A stretch of DNA of 64,000 nucleotides from assembly GCF_918797505.1 (NCBI RefSeq), contig NC_092800.1, positions 25,931,577 through 25,995,576 of the forward strand, in the 5' to 3' direction. This document shows positions 51,201-63,423 of the stretch, piece by piece (position 1 is the first letter of the stretch; every line of letters begins with the position of its first letter). Below the pieces are notes generated by a model. That model was not told the DNA's origin, searched no databases, and saw only the letters and a list, made by a program, of their open reading frames with translations. A program made the translations under genes and the position numbers. Source of the DNA: Bemisia tabaci. Taxonomy: Eukaryota > Arthropoda > Insecta > Hemiptera > Aleyrodidae.

Positions 51201-54200
51201 TTTTCGGAACGTTCAACATTTTCAGGATAAATTTTTGACAAGAAAACATTGGCTACAAGGCTTGTTTTCTTACCGTGTCTCGTAGTTCATTTGAACTGCA
51301 TTTTGCTATTAGAAAATATCATTTCTGGCTTAATTTAAAAACAACGTATGTACCATTAGTTTCCCCATGGACACAAGTGTTTTTATGGATGAGCCAGAGA
51401 TTGTAGTTCTTAATTGCAAAATTTAGTCCATTTTATACTTGGCACTTTTCATTTCTGTGCTCTGTATACTAACCAACATTTTGAGCTTTGTGTTCATAAT
51501 TTTTTGTAAATGAGAGGATTTCTCAGTAAAACACAAGATGTGATGATGAACGAACTAAAAAATCATGCGACTTTTTAATTAGCTAAAACCACATTCCTTA
51601 TTAAAGTAACCCTCTTTAATATTATGAGGATCAAAACTTGAAGTGTCCTATCTGATGTTCATCTTAGGGGGTCGAGCTTCTTCAAGCGTAAACAGTTATG
51701 AAGGAAATGCTCAAACAACTTTAGAAGTTATTTCCTTAGAACAAGATTTTGTTTATTGCGTTTTATATACATCTATCTAATCCTCAGATAATTAACATTA
51801 AGAACTAGAGAATGTCCATTATCAAAAACTGAACTTACCTAATCCAGTGAAAAGTTTTCTAATGGCAGTAACACTTAATTTATTTTTTTTTCTCAAAAAA
51901 TCTGCGATAGTACTGGTAGTCATTGCCATGGTATACTTTCCTAGAAAAGGGAGACTTGATAATAATCCATTCTGAAACAGGAAAAAAGGAAATTAACTGT
52001 AAATCTGATCTAGTCCATGACAATCTCAGGAAAACTGAACACAATGATTCTGTTTGTGGGTAAAATTTGTGCCAAATAAGTTTATGCACTTAACAAAACG
52101 AAATATTCTTCACCAAGCAGACCACTACCATGCACAATATTTCTGATGGCTCCTAGTGAACAATAAAGCTATGTTTTCCTATAATAAAAGCTCATAAGCT
52201 CAATTTACAAGCAGCTTAGGTTTAGAATATTCATTGTGTTGAATGTTGACGTAATTTCTCACAGATGATGTTTGGGTCTCAAAAGAATAAAAATCTTTTC
52301 TGACGGTACACACCTCCTTGATGTTAACGTTGAGTATATTCTTCATGTACGTTGGAAGCTGGTTGGTGATGGTGAAGAAACCATACACACTCGCTCCATG
52401 AACTAAAATTATTGCCCATACATGGCGGGATGTCAGCATTTGAAACCAAGGTACTTTCAATGCCTGAAATAATAGGACAGAGTTAGAGCATCGTCTCATG
52501 ATTTCTTTCCTGCATATTTGCTTGAGTCAATACAAATAACTAAAATGTTAGTTCAGTTCATCATCGGAATAGATAAAAGGTGGTGGGCAGTTAAGAAATG
52601 GTAGTCATTTTGTCAGTAGACTGCTAGATGGTGTTGGAAGTCAAATGCTGCAGTATATACTTGCACATTGAAATTTCTCGTTGAACGTAATAAAATAACA
52701 TATTGAAAAAGTCTAAATTCAACTCATACATGAAAAATTTTACATGGCATTCAACAAAGGAAAATTAAACTCCCTGTTTGCCAATAAAACCACATTTTAT
52801 CTATAGGAATCAGATTGGACAAACTAATTTTTGTGAGTTTTCTGATAAAATAATTTTCTCAAAATGCTGAATGTTTTGTTAAACATTTCTCAGCCCCATA
52901 TGCTAAAGTATGAGGAGAACGTTTTGAGAATAAATTCTAGTAACTTGTCAGATGATATGTTTACAGCTATACCTGCTTGACTTTTGTCTTTTTGCCCAAG
53001 CACAAAGTTTCAAATCACTCATTTTAATGAAAATGATTAGTGTTTATCTCTCAGTAATAATAATAATAATAATAATAATAATATAATTATTTTAAGACCT
53101 CTCTAAACTCGAAACATACGACCGAGGCAATCAACACCTTCGCCATTCCTGCGTTAGCCTACTCACTTGGCGTTGTCCCGTCGTCTGACACGGAGCTTGA
53201 GGGGCTTAATAGGAAAGTCAGAACCTTGATGACCAAGTGGAATAAGCATCACCCAAGAGCCGCGAAGGAGAGAATACACATCCCCCGCAAACAGAAGGAA
53301 GGGGTATCCTTGATGTGAAGGAGGTCTGCCACAGCCAAGTCCGTAACCTGCGAAATTACTTCCTCAGTAGAAACGACAGCCCTTTGCACGCTGCAGTAAA
53401 TGCCATAGACAAATCCTACACGCCTTTGCGCCTTGCTTGTCACGATCTGAATGAAGAATAACCCTCAGACCCAGTTGCTGGCCAGTTAGAAGCATGGACC
53501 TCCAAGCCGCTGCATGGACGCTTTTATCATTCAGTTGCGCAGGGTCATGTTAGTGAAGGAAAGTCTTTCTTGTGGTTATCGAAAGGGCAGCTGTATCCAG
53601 AAACGGAAGGATTTGTTCTCGCAATACAAGACCAAGTGATCAGTACCAGGAATTACAAGAGGTATACACTGAAGGAGAAGATCAAGAGCGATAAGTGTAG
53701 GAAGTGTAACGCTGCATCCGAGACAATAGATCACATCACATCTGGTTGCACATTGCTTGCGGGGAAGGAATATACCAAGCGGCATAACAACATGGCTAAA
53801 ATTATACATCTAGCGCTGGCCAAGGATCGAGAACTATGTGATACTGCTGAACCCTACTACAAATATTGCCCAGCCACAGTCCTGGAGAATCAGCGCTTCC
53901 GGCCCTATTGGGATAACCCGATCTTAACCGATAAAACCATCATGGCAAACAGGCCGGACATAATGCTTGTTGATAAGCGAGATCGCACCGCTTACATCAT
54001 AGATATTAGTATCCCTAATAATCATAACTTGGAGCTGAAGTATCAAGAAAAGATGGTAAAATATCTGCCTTTAGCTGCAGAAATGAAGCGATTATGGAAC
54101 CTGAACATTGTTTGCATCAAGCCCCTTATAATGTCAGTAACGGGGATAGTTCCAAAAAGTTTAGTTCAACATCTTCGAGACCTTGGAATAGATAGTTACC

Positions 54201-56207
54201 TGCTTCATTCAATGCAGAAGTCCGTCGTCATAAGCACGTCAAGTATTGTCAGGTCGTTTCTGAATATCGAGTAATTTTTTGATTTTACTTAAAATTTAAT
54301 TTTTTTTTAAATTATTTAATTTTACTATAAAATAACATTCACTTTTTATTCAAGCAAGATAGTATGTGTTGCTGACTTTGGCCTGTGGCCCATCAGTAAT
54401 ACTTGTACCGGAAGTGTTCTCTCTTCCAAGTTAAAAAAAAAAAAAAAAAAAATAATAATAATAATAATAATAATAAAACTTTTTTAAGCACACACGAGTC
54501 ACACACACTTTTTTAATAAACACATTCTTTAAAAAATGTTTATGAACCCTCAAATTTTAGCAATTTTAAAAGGCTCTAGCTTTGAAAGACTTGGCTACGG
54601 TCCGTCTTTCAATGAGTTTATTTCCACAAACGTATTTTTGTGTGAAAAGTACTTGATATGTATAATAAAACTTAATTGTGCTCCTTTCTTTTATAATTTA
54701 ACAAAATTATTTTAAGATTCTTAAAATAGGTTGTGAACTAAGAAAAAAGAAAGGTAACATAATATAACCACCCACTAAGGTTGGACCTTATGTTGGGTGG
54801 GGTCTATTAATTGATAAACACAATGTTAAATAATCATTTGAGAATGAAAGAAGGGCGGAAAAAGAAAAAAAAGAGGAAAAGAAAGAGAAAGAAAGAAAGA
54901 AGAAATATACCACTTTATCTACTTCCCGACCCCCATTTAGCCTTCCTCCTTTTGTTGTTTATGCTGATTTTTGACTTACTTAGGGAATAATTTTGAATTT
55001 TTCTGTGATGGCAGGGAGAGAAACTAAGTTATTTGCTATGAGTTGTTTATATTCCAACGAGAGTTTATTATATTCCTCTGTTATACCGCTTGTGTGGCTA
55101 CTGTGAGTTATTTCAAGGTTGAATTTTTTATTTTTCATAAGCAGTTGCTCCTCTCTTCGGGTGTTGTACTTGGAAACTTCTGATTTACTTTTATTAATTT
55201 AGAAGGCATATTTTATCAATTCAAATCTCCAAAGATTTCATTGTTAATACGTTTATTTCTTGGAATAGTTGGTACATTGGATAACGTTTTCGTTTGTTTT
55301 TAAGTTTGTTTTTAATTAAGAATTTTATTTTGGAAATTTCTGATGTGTTCGACTTGTCATGCATGAAATTTTGAGGAGATTCGTCCCAGGTTCTTGGGGT
55401 GATCAAACTGGCAAGTGATATATCGCATCTCGATTGAGAAAAAGTCTTGGGAGATTTTGACTTTTTAGCCAAAAACAGGAAAATAGCCTCTGCTCATCAG
55501 TCTGAGCAAAAAAATTGCAAAACTCAGCAAAATGAAATCAGGATTTGTCTAAAAAAAAAAATCTACTACATTGGATACAGCACTCGACCTCTGTATAGAA
55601 TTCTCCGTAAAAATAACCTGCCTTCATTTTTACAAGTTTTGCAATTTTTTTTGTTGAGGATATTTTTTTAGACTCATGCGCAGGGGCTATTGTTCTTTTC
55701 TTGCCTAAAAAGTCAAAATCTGCTAAGAATTATACTCAATCGATGCGATACATCACACGCCAGTTTTGACCACCTCAAGTTGACACAAAATTTCACGTTT
55801 CGATTTCATTTTTTACCATATATCGCACATTAGTTCCACCACGCAGAGAACTTGGAACAAATCAGTATGGTCTTTTCCTGGATGCCTGTTCCTTAAGATT
55901 TGGCAGTGTCTGAAGAATTTTAATTAGTAAATGCATTAAGACAGCATTCAAAACTGGAGGAGAGTTTTGTTTGATGATGTTACCTTTTCCGAAGAGACCG
56001 TCGTCTGACCGATGGACTCCTCGATGTATTGTCGTTCTGCAGGGCTAATGCGCGGATGGACAGCAGGAGTATCATAAACAAGTCCGAACCAGAAGGCAGA
56101 CCAGACCAATCCGAGGAGGCCAGTGACATAGAACACTGCTTCCCAGTCGATTGTATCGATGATGAATCCACAAACAGGGAGTGTGATCGCTGCTCCCAGT
56201 GATGACG
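48236..56207 (-). CDS. SLC17-type major facilitator transporter, C-terminal part
   Basis: Six minus-strand exons in transcript order: 56207-55984, 52463-52314, 51971-51839, 50229-50074, 49799-49714 and 48415-48236 (stop TGA). Phases agree, giving 309 residues. The first exon reads ASSLGAAITLPVCGFIIDTI then WEAVFYVTGLLGLVWSAFWF, the mid-protein helices of anion:cation symporters. HPRISPAERQYIEESIG marks the central loop. LPTYMKNILNVNIKENGLLS, KLSVTAIRKLF, LGNGLDIAPNFSGTIFGLAN and QTYGQWQIVFWMLAGTYMVG are characteristic. The cytosolic tail carries GTGELQPWNS. Relatives are sialin, vesicular glutamate and insect 'inorganic phosphate' cotransporters. About 180 N-terminal residues (helices 1-5) should precede base 56207 on this strand, but I found no matching exon up to 64000. 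The gene is 5'-incomplete here, or its 5' part is disrupted. Confidence 0.9.
49341..49480. repeat. Foldback repeat, family A fragment
   Basis: 'acaatggatcaccagacaag' followed by 'aaagaaaatgattcacatca' and 'gaacgagatattaac' matches one arm of the family A elements. It lies in an SLC17 intron. No second arm is clear. Confidence 0.45.
50583..50665 (+). repeat. tRNA-derived SINE head or tRNA pseudogene
   Basis: The segment 'gtgtaatggttatggc' resembles a pol III A box. About 30 bases on, 'aggtttgaatctggag' resembles a B box, framed by a possible T-stem (ctcca/tggag). A central 'cctaagattagg' can form an anticodon-like stem. The acceptor stem is not preserved and the sequence runs on beyond a tRNA's length, so a SINE head is more likely than a functional tRNA. 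Confidence 0.45.
53055..53085 (+). repeat. (AAT)n tract on 5' side of Dong-like element
   Basis: About ten AAT units immediately precede the truncated retrotransposon. A matching tract follows its poly(A) tail. Confidence 0.95.
53091..54452 (+). mobile_element. 5'-truncated R4/Dong-type non-LTR retrotransposon
   Basis: The open sequence is the C-terminal end of a non-LTR reverse transcriptase of the restriction-like-endonuclease class. The post-RT region reads TEAINTFAIPALAYSLGVV. A CX2C...HX4C knuckle (CRKCNAASETIDHITSGC) follows, then a PD...D nuclease signature (RPDIMLVDKRDRTAYIIDIS). The longest intact frame ends at 54274. A -1 frameshift near 53303-53318 and an in-frame TAA at 53459-53461 make it a pseudogene. 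A poly(A) run of about 20 ends the element. It is flanked on both sides by (AAT)n, the known target of Dong elements. The RT catalytic core is lost by 5' truncation. It sits in an SLC17 intron, antisense to that gene. Confidence 0.87.
54433..54477 (+). repeat. Poly(A) followed by (AAT)n
   Basis: About 20 A residues run into eight AAT units. This is the 3' tail of the Dong-like element plus the right part of its microsatellite target. Confidence 0.95.
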
Positions 56208-59200
56208 CTGTTGAATGAGAAACAGGATATTCAACTCCTAGTTTTCACAGGTTTCTTCCTCATCAACAAATTTAACATTGTGCTGAGAAAAATCTGTAAG
56301 TTTTCATTGATGAAAAGCGGTAACCTCGGTGCCAGAAAATTCAAAATTAAAAACTACTTGTACCATCACTAAAAAGGGTTTTTACAAGCTTTTTGGCTCA
56401 AAAATCAACCAATAACATTAAAACCAAACCAGCGTGATGTCAGTTTAGAAATATCAGTACAAAGAGTGCTGCTTTGATAAAATAATCTTTTTGGAGTTTG
56501 ATTCTGCCATAATTACAATGCAATATCGATGTATTAAGTTACAACTTAATGCCATCTATTGCCACCGATGTTGTCAGGTATCAACAAATTTCACATCCAA
56601 ATACCTATTTAAAATCGGACTAAATTTTGCAATTATGAACCAAAACTTCTGGCTCAGTTTAGAAATAACGTACGTACCACGAATTCATATTCTCACATTT
56701 TACAGCACTTTTTCATTAGGTTCAGTTGAACTTAACACTGCAGTGCACCTAGGTTGATTTTTCCATTTTTTTTTTTTTTTAAGAATTTCCTCAAAATTAG
56801 GCGTTCTTGGATGACATGGAAAATTTTCCTGTTCATCAGAATGCTTATCCTTGAAACTTTCATACGGTCTCTTCTTACAGTCAAAATTTTTCAAGGACTT
56901 CAAAAACAAGAGAAAACCCATTAAGAAAAATAGTTGATTTTCCATGACTTTTTAAACCCTACTGAATCTTCACACCTGATGAAATAAAATTAGTCGCTGC
57001 ATGAATTGCTTACTTTCAAGAACTATAGGTTGAAATTTGCAAAAACTGTGTGTTAATAATAAATAGAGAAAAATATATTATGAGCTGCTTTTGGAGCCAG
57101 TCGTTTAACTTTAATCAAAAAAATCTACTGACTGCAGGAGGAGCGATCATGAATATTGTTTTAGATGATTCTTAATGGAAAGATTGGGACACTTCCTGTT
57201 AGCTAATCAACTTCCCGATATTTTTTGCTTCACTTCATACCACCCAATAAGAAATATCATTGTCAGCTCTCTGATTTTGTTTCGCTTCTTTTCAATTCTG
57301 CTACCAGATGCCAGAAAACAAGGGAAAAATCAGAAGTTTTTAGTCAGAAATTCATGCCACTAGACGAAATTCGGTGAGCAAATTTTTGTTTGTCAACAAG
57401 AAGTTGGGTTGAAACCTTTTTTTTTTTTTGCATCATTTAAAAGTCTTTGAGCCTCCAATAATTTTAAATAAAATTCCTTGTCACTGACAGAAACTCATCA
57501 CAGAAATACAGAAAATTACATGCCCTACGACACATTTAAACTCGCACATCTGTTTAGTTTTGACTGAGAAGTTCGGTTTTGTTTGAGCATGGCAGGATAT
57601 TATAAAATAACAGAATATTATCAAACGGTTTTTGTTGATGACTGTCAACATTACTTTCTCGTGTTGAGCCTATTTCTGCTTGTTTTACTTCCTGATACTT
57701 CTAAGCGAATGCTTCTTTTGATATTCACCAATTATGAGAAAGAATATTCGGCATGACATTTCAAGGATATCTTGTCTTTTTCCTGCCCTGGGATCAGTAA
57801 CATTTTTAAGGACGTATAGCAAAAAATTAGTCATATTTTGGTAAAGAAAAATATGCGGTAAAAATGAGCGAAAAGAGACAAATGGATCTCTTGCATCAAA
57901 GAAGGATTTTTAACTTAACCATTTATCTTTAAAAAAATTAGCCAGATGAGGTACCCCTGGTTTTCTCTAAAATCAACGCCAGAGCTCATGACAACTCAGT
58001 CTGGTCTCTGAAGAGTGTTTCCTACAATTAATCATGGTGATCAGTTGCTATGGATATCTTTTCTGATGCCGGGATCACTCGCTGACTTTAACAGTTGAAT
58101 ATGGAAGTCAATAGTCATCGCTCAACAGCTGAAATTTTGCTAATTCGAGTTATTTTCATCCATATTGGTATCACATCTATTCAAGTAATTCAGGAAAATC
58201 CGACATTATCTGATAGTGGCTGAGCCTTGTCGCTGAATTTTGCGCAACACTCACAAAATTTTAGGCATAGGATTGATGACTTCCACATTCAGCTCTCAGA
58301 TTCAGTGTATGATTCCAGCTTGATAAAAAGGATAGGCATAGACCAGAAGTGGAAAAAAAGGTAGGGGAAAAATGAAGTGACTCAATATGAGTATTTGTGT
58401 TAAAATTTCAAGTAGAACAGAATGGATGCATTGACAAGCTTAATATTCAACTCACGAGCAGGAAATTGGTGTATTTTGCACATGTCACTTTTAACAGCCT
58501 ACTTGCCAAAAAACAAAGACTTCTAGTGTCAAATTGGGTAATGAACTTTTTTAAGTTAGCTTTGCGATTAAAGAATTTGCTCGGAGTGCTGAGTATCACT
58601 TCGCACCTTGATAAAAGCCAAGTATCAAGAAGGGAACTTTCTGAGAAACGAAGCTCTAGCTATGCTTAACACATAATTTTGTTTTCTGTAGTGTGTTCAC
58701 CTACATTTTGATTTTTCAACCAAAAAAAAAAAATAAAATTTGAATTTACTGGTGAATGGAAATTATGAACTCTTGTTTCTCACTAAAAAAATCAAATGAA
58801 CAGGTTGATTTTGGACATTTTCAGCTGGCTTAATGTATTTCGCATGGATTTTTAATGATAAAATAAACACATAAGGTGGCACTAAAACTTTTTTCTGGTT
58901 TACGAGAGAGTTCTAAAGATCCAGTTTTGTCTGCTTCAAGTACAGTGCTTTATGGAAACGAGGTTGACTCAAGTGCTGACTGTAACATTGAAAACAATAA
59001 GTAAAAATTGGACTCAACATTTCTGGATCGACAGCTGCCAAACAAAAATTTGCTTCTGATTATTGTGGGCATCAACAAGCTTACCATTCCGACTAATTTG
59101 GCACCAACTCCTTCATCACATTCTTGAAGTCTCCCCTGTCCTTGAGCATCATGAAACATTTAAGTGGTTGCTTCCAAGTAGTGTTTTACCCGACCATTGC

Positions 59201-59304
59201 CATTGTTTCCACTGAAAAAAAAAGTAAAAAAACCAACACTGCTAAACCAACAATGGTTGATTTAAGTACTTTACGGGGGAAAATGCTCCTATATCAGCAG
59301 TGTC
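56208..59304. other. Non-coding stretch upstream of SLC17 exons
   Basis: I scanned the minus strand for the conserved helices 1-5 of SLC17 proteins and found nothing. One acceptor/donor pair (near 59215 and 59090) encloses a sequence with stops in the usable frames. No repeat with clear termini was seen. Confidence 0.4.
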
Positions 59305-59498
59305 TGTTGAGCTCAGAAAAAAGGTCAACAATATTATAGATAAATCAACACATTTTTATTAATAATACCTTTTTAAGGATAAATTATGACTGGAAGAATC
59401 ATACAAGCAGGACTTCCTTTTTCATATATATTAGGTTAAGATGAAGAGAAAAAGTGGTCGCCACGGAGACCATTTAGCATAGCATATGCTTCAACACA
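59305..59498 (-). repeat. 3' LTR (194 bp)
   Basis: On the minus strand it begins TGTGTTGAAGCATATGC and ends GAGCTCAACA, so it has TG...CA ends. It contains ATATATATG (TATA-like) and AATAAA. It equals 63424-63616 except for one extra T in a T-run near 59350. Confidence 0.92.
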
Positions 59499-59509
59499 CT
59501 CCCCCCTTT
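59499..59509 (-). other. Polypurine tract of LTR element
   Basis: On the minus strand AAAGGGGGGAG directly precedes the 3' LTR, the expected position for priming plus-strand DNA synthesis. Confidence 0.8.
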
Positions 59510-62500
59510 GAGGTATCCTCAAAAGTAGGAACGACACATAGTTCCAAATATATTATTTCTTCGTAATTATGTGTATACTTATGTGTACTTTTCACTTGGC
59601 TGTGATCTTGAAGCCACGACGCTAGGGTAAACGCCGTAGTGATTCTTCTTGTCTGCAGGAACTTGCAGGCACTTTCGAGAGGAGTCAGAAGCGCTGCCGT
59701 TACGCAATGAAGTTCTTTAGGGTCAAATTGAAATTCCATTAAAAAGTAGACAAATTCCAGATGTCATGTTGACATTTAAATTCAATGAATTTGGAACGCA
59801 TTATTTGTTGTATTCTTCTCAATACTTCAAGTAAAATGAGACTTTGAATTGGACTTCGGGATCATTTTCTCTTTATGAACTTCATTATCATCAGGAAGCA
59901 TTGCCTCATTAAAAACCTTAACCATATGAGAAACCATTGGATAAAAACCTAGGCAAGGTAAAAAAGAGTACAGTGCATGAATGATCGATTTCTGATTTGT
60001 TCGATTCGGATAAGCATTGACTGAATGATTGTTGTCGCCTTCTCCGAAGTTTTCCTTGATTGTCATTCATTGTTTCGATTGCTTTGGTTACATTGCTCAC
60101 CAACTAGTTGGGTATATGTGAGTTGCATTCTGTAATGTAGCTTTACACAGAGGCCGTCGCGTTTTCGCGTGGTTTTTGATTGTTAAGATTTGTCAGTTCT
60201 TTGTAGAATTTGGGTGGATTCATGATCAGTTGTTCCTTTTAGACTTCATGCTTCATTATTCTTTCTCGGATCTTGTTCTGTCTCACGTTTAGCAAGAGAT
60301 TGTTTGAAGTTGAGGAAAGCTTGCTTCTGTTCCTTATAACCAACGAACCAACGATGTCTTCTACGGTCGACATGTATCTTGTACGCTGTTAATATTATCT
60401 CCAACTCAGTCAAGAGCTGCTTCCGCCATTTGGGCTCTTTCGAACAAGTTGGTACTTTGAAGAATGACGTCATCAAGTGCCTCAGCCAAGATGTTGTTTT
60501 CTTCCATAATGATTTTTTTTTTCTGACTTTAAATGTTTGTGTTCTAGAGTGCAGGAAGAATCGCTCAAAGAGAGCAGCATTTAATTGAATTATACTCTAA
60601 TCATTTGATTTGGGCACCTAAGCGATCACAGGTGATGATTATTTATTCTTCTTGAATAATCATTCCCGGCGAAACAAAGTTGTTGCTCGTTATTCTAGAC
60701 GGTTTAGAGATACAGGAAAATAAACTTGAATGCCTTCTTCTTCTTTTTTATTATTTTCTTCTTTTGCGTTTCTTTTCATCGTCGTCTCTCATATTCCTGT
60801 TAATTTGTACATCAACGGAGAGTGGTGGCGGTTAGAATACCGTAGAGTAGGCGATGAACATTCAGTCAGGGTTTCATACAGGATTTCATTCATAGGATGT
60901 AGGATATGCAGGACAACACAAGATGGACAGGAGAATATATGACAGACGGGACAGCAGAGGATATGGATAGGCTCGGTTTAGTTCCATTATTTTTTGCTGT
61001 TAGTCGATAGTAGGTTACCTGAAACCAGATAACAACAGGAACAGAAAAACGAACTATCTATCTTGCACATTGATATTAATTTGAGATCATAATGGTATGT
61101 CTGATAAAATCGGATAACTTAGTCCGTCTTGCTTCTACACTAATTTGTGAGTGTAAAATCTTATTCACGTTCCTTCTCATCCAGAGATGTCACTTATCTC
61201 CACAGCTAGAAATTCAGACTATGGGTAAGAATCGCTTTCAATACTGCTGATCGCCAATACGGGATGTTTAATACTTTTTGAACTTTACTCAATTCGAACA
61301 TTCATCATTTTTCAACATTCGATCAATAAGGATTTGCATTCTTATTATGTAAACCACTGAACTCAGACTCATTTGTCAACACTTCTCTTTCATCTCCTCA
61401 TTTCACCAGCCCAGAGTCATTAGACGCCCATTTTCTCAAAAGGAAATTATTTGAGGATGTGACTGCCTCAACTTCTTTCTTAACTTGTCTTGCTTCTTCT
61501 ACCGTATCCGCTCCCCCCAAAAAATCGTCAACGTAAAACGATTTTTTTTGAAACGACGTATTTATTAGTCTTCCAAAGTCTTTCAGCTTTACATTTAATC
61601 TTTAAATATTTCTTTAAATGTCTTCGCTTTTTCTCACAACGAATTCCCCAAACCTTTCATCTCTATTCAATACATCATACATTTCACCAAATCATAAATC
61701 ACCTTCCGCACCAAATTATAAATCAAATGAATAATAATTAACCCACAACAGTAATAAGTTAGTAAGAGAGTAATAAATTGTACAGCAGTAAGTTAAAGTC
61801 ATATATGTTAAACTTGCTTTTTGTGTTGCGACTTTGGCAACAATGCAATGAAAACATATGATATAACTTTCACTTAGCTAAAAATCAAGTCGCCAACCCG
61901 ATTCAACGTTATACTAACGTTATGTTGGCAGTCTGAAAATCTAAACTGTTATTGGGACAGTTCAAGGAAACTGTTATTGGGCGCACGGTTCTGAAAACCG
62001 TTTTCTAGGCACAAACCGTTCGCTGAGCCATAGGTCAACACTCATAAGACAATATAACAATAATAATATAATAATAAAATGCACCGTATCAAATTCATTT
62101 AATTTTGAATACTGTCGAAGCGCTCTGTTTCTCTAGGAGCTCTGCCACTCTTATATCCCCCAGTAAAGTTTGGAAGATCTAATCTTTAGAAGATCTTTTA
62201 ATTTGGTTTTTTACATTATTTTAACCATGTGTGTTAATACATCAAAGTTCATGATAATTAATCCGTGACAATGATAAGTTACATACAAATCCATGTATGT
62301 TAAACTTGTTTCATTTCTCCATTATGCTCATTCTCTCAGTGGCGTGGCGTGCCCCGCGATACATCGATCGTTATGAAACTCAAACCCATGGAAAAGGATC
62401 GACAAACAGGGTGCTCGCAGCGAACACCTTAATAATCGACCCTGTACCATAGGTCCAAATGGCAGAAAAATCGACACATCGCAACCCAAGCCACGTACCT

Positions 62501-62850
62501 GCATTCTCTCTTCTTTTCATGAGCAAATTGAAAATGATACAAAAATTTGTCAGGCCACATTATAACCCAATGCAGAGTTATCGTTGAGTCAGGAATTTAT
62601 CTCCTTAGGATTCAACAAATTTCTCTCTAGGTGCTTTAAATGCACCTGTTACTTTTAAATATTTAAAAATCAAGTTGGTACAACTGGTATACTGGGCTTT
62701 TATTTTACTTATCTCAGGTGAGCTTGTTTCGGAAGTTGTTTCCATAGAGTTCACAATTCTGGGCAGTTGATATTCCATGTTTTCCTTTCGCATTTTCAAC
62801 TCCTCTGTAGCTTCTTTTCTTGAGGTTTCTGCTTCATTCGAGCAATATGT

Positions 62851-63341
62851 GGCATGCAATGCAGCCAGTAATTGGATCAGCAAAAGCCATACCAACGACA
62901 GAAAAGGCATGCAGTGCAGCCAATAGTTGTGTCAGCAAAAGCCATACAACAAAAGAAAAGGCATGCAGTGCAGCCAATAGTTGTGTCAGCAAAAGCCATA
63001 CAACAGAAGAAAAGGCATGCAGTGCAGCCAATAGTTGTGTCAGCAAAAGCCATACAACAGAAGAAAAGGCATGCAGTGCAGCCATTAGTTGTGTCAGCAA
63101 AAGCCATACAACAAAAGTTTTGACTGGCCAGTCTAGAGGATATCAACACTGTGAAATCCTCAAAGGATCCGAGGTATCAGCAAAAGCCATAACCTTTAAA
63201 ACGATCCATCCGGTATCAGCAAAAGCCATAACCGTTCAAAATCCATGGTATTAGCAAAAGCCATAACCAAAATCCAAGGTGGTATTAGCAAAAGCCATAA
63301 CCAACAACTGAGTCTCTGATATCAGCAAAAGCCATAACCAG
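62851..63341 (-). repeat. Leader repeat array of LTR element
   Basis: The + strand motif 'agcaaaagccata' occurs ten times, starting near 62879, 62934, 62988, 63042, 63096, 63179, 63218, 63252, 63287 and 63324. The first units are a 54-bp tandem repeat that also contains 'ggcatgcagtgcagcca'. The later ones keep only the core plus 'acc', with unrelated spacers of about 15-25 bp (about 65 bp after the fifth). On the element's own strand the core reads 'ggttatggcttttgctgata'. The array lies between the primer-binding site and the first open frame. Confidence 0.9.
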
Positions 63342-63401
63342 AGATAGACTCATAACTTCACACAACAGTATAATTAGTTCTTTTCTAGATTTTGAGAAAA
63401 G

Positions 63402-63420
63402 AATCACGTCGGGGTCACCA
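63402..63420 (-). other. tRNA-Trp primer-binding site
   Basis: The + strand sequence aatcacgtcggggtcacca is the 3' end of eukaryotic tRNA-Trp including CCA, as I remember it. The element's strand therefore carries 19 bases complementary to that tRNA, three bases from the 5' LTR. This fixes the element's orientation. Confidence 0.85.
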
Positions 63421-63423
63421 CTT

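Noticed and set aside
53576..53809. Minus-strand ORF of 77 codons
   Set aside because: Shadow of the Dong-like element's coding strand.
59090..59215. Possible SLC17 exon on the minus strand (acceptor with T-run, donor gtaagc)
   Set aside because: The usable frames contain stops and the peptide does not resemble any SLC17 helix.
62820..63254. Repetitive ORFs on both strands over the leader array (KACSAANSCVSKSHTT repeat and others)
   Set aside because: The 54-bp unit is a multiple of three, so several frames stay open automatically. No start context or family match.
62851..63341. Resemblance to a CRISPR array (short repeats with differing spacers)
   Set aside because: Eukaryotic intron-bearing DNA inside an LTR element. 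Repeats are imperfect and partly a simple tandem unit. No cas-like genes.
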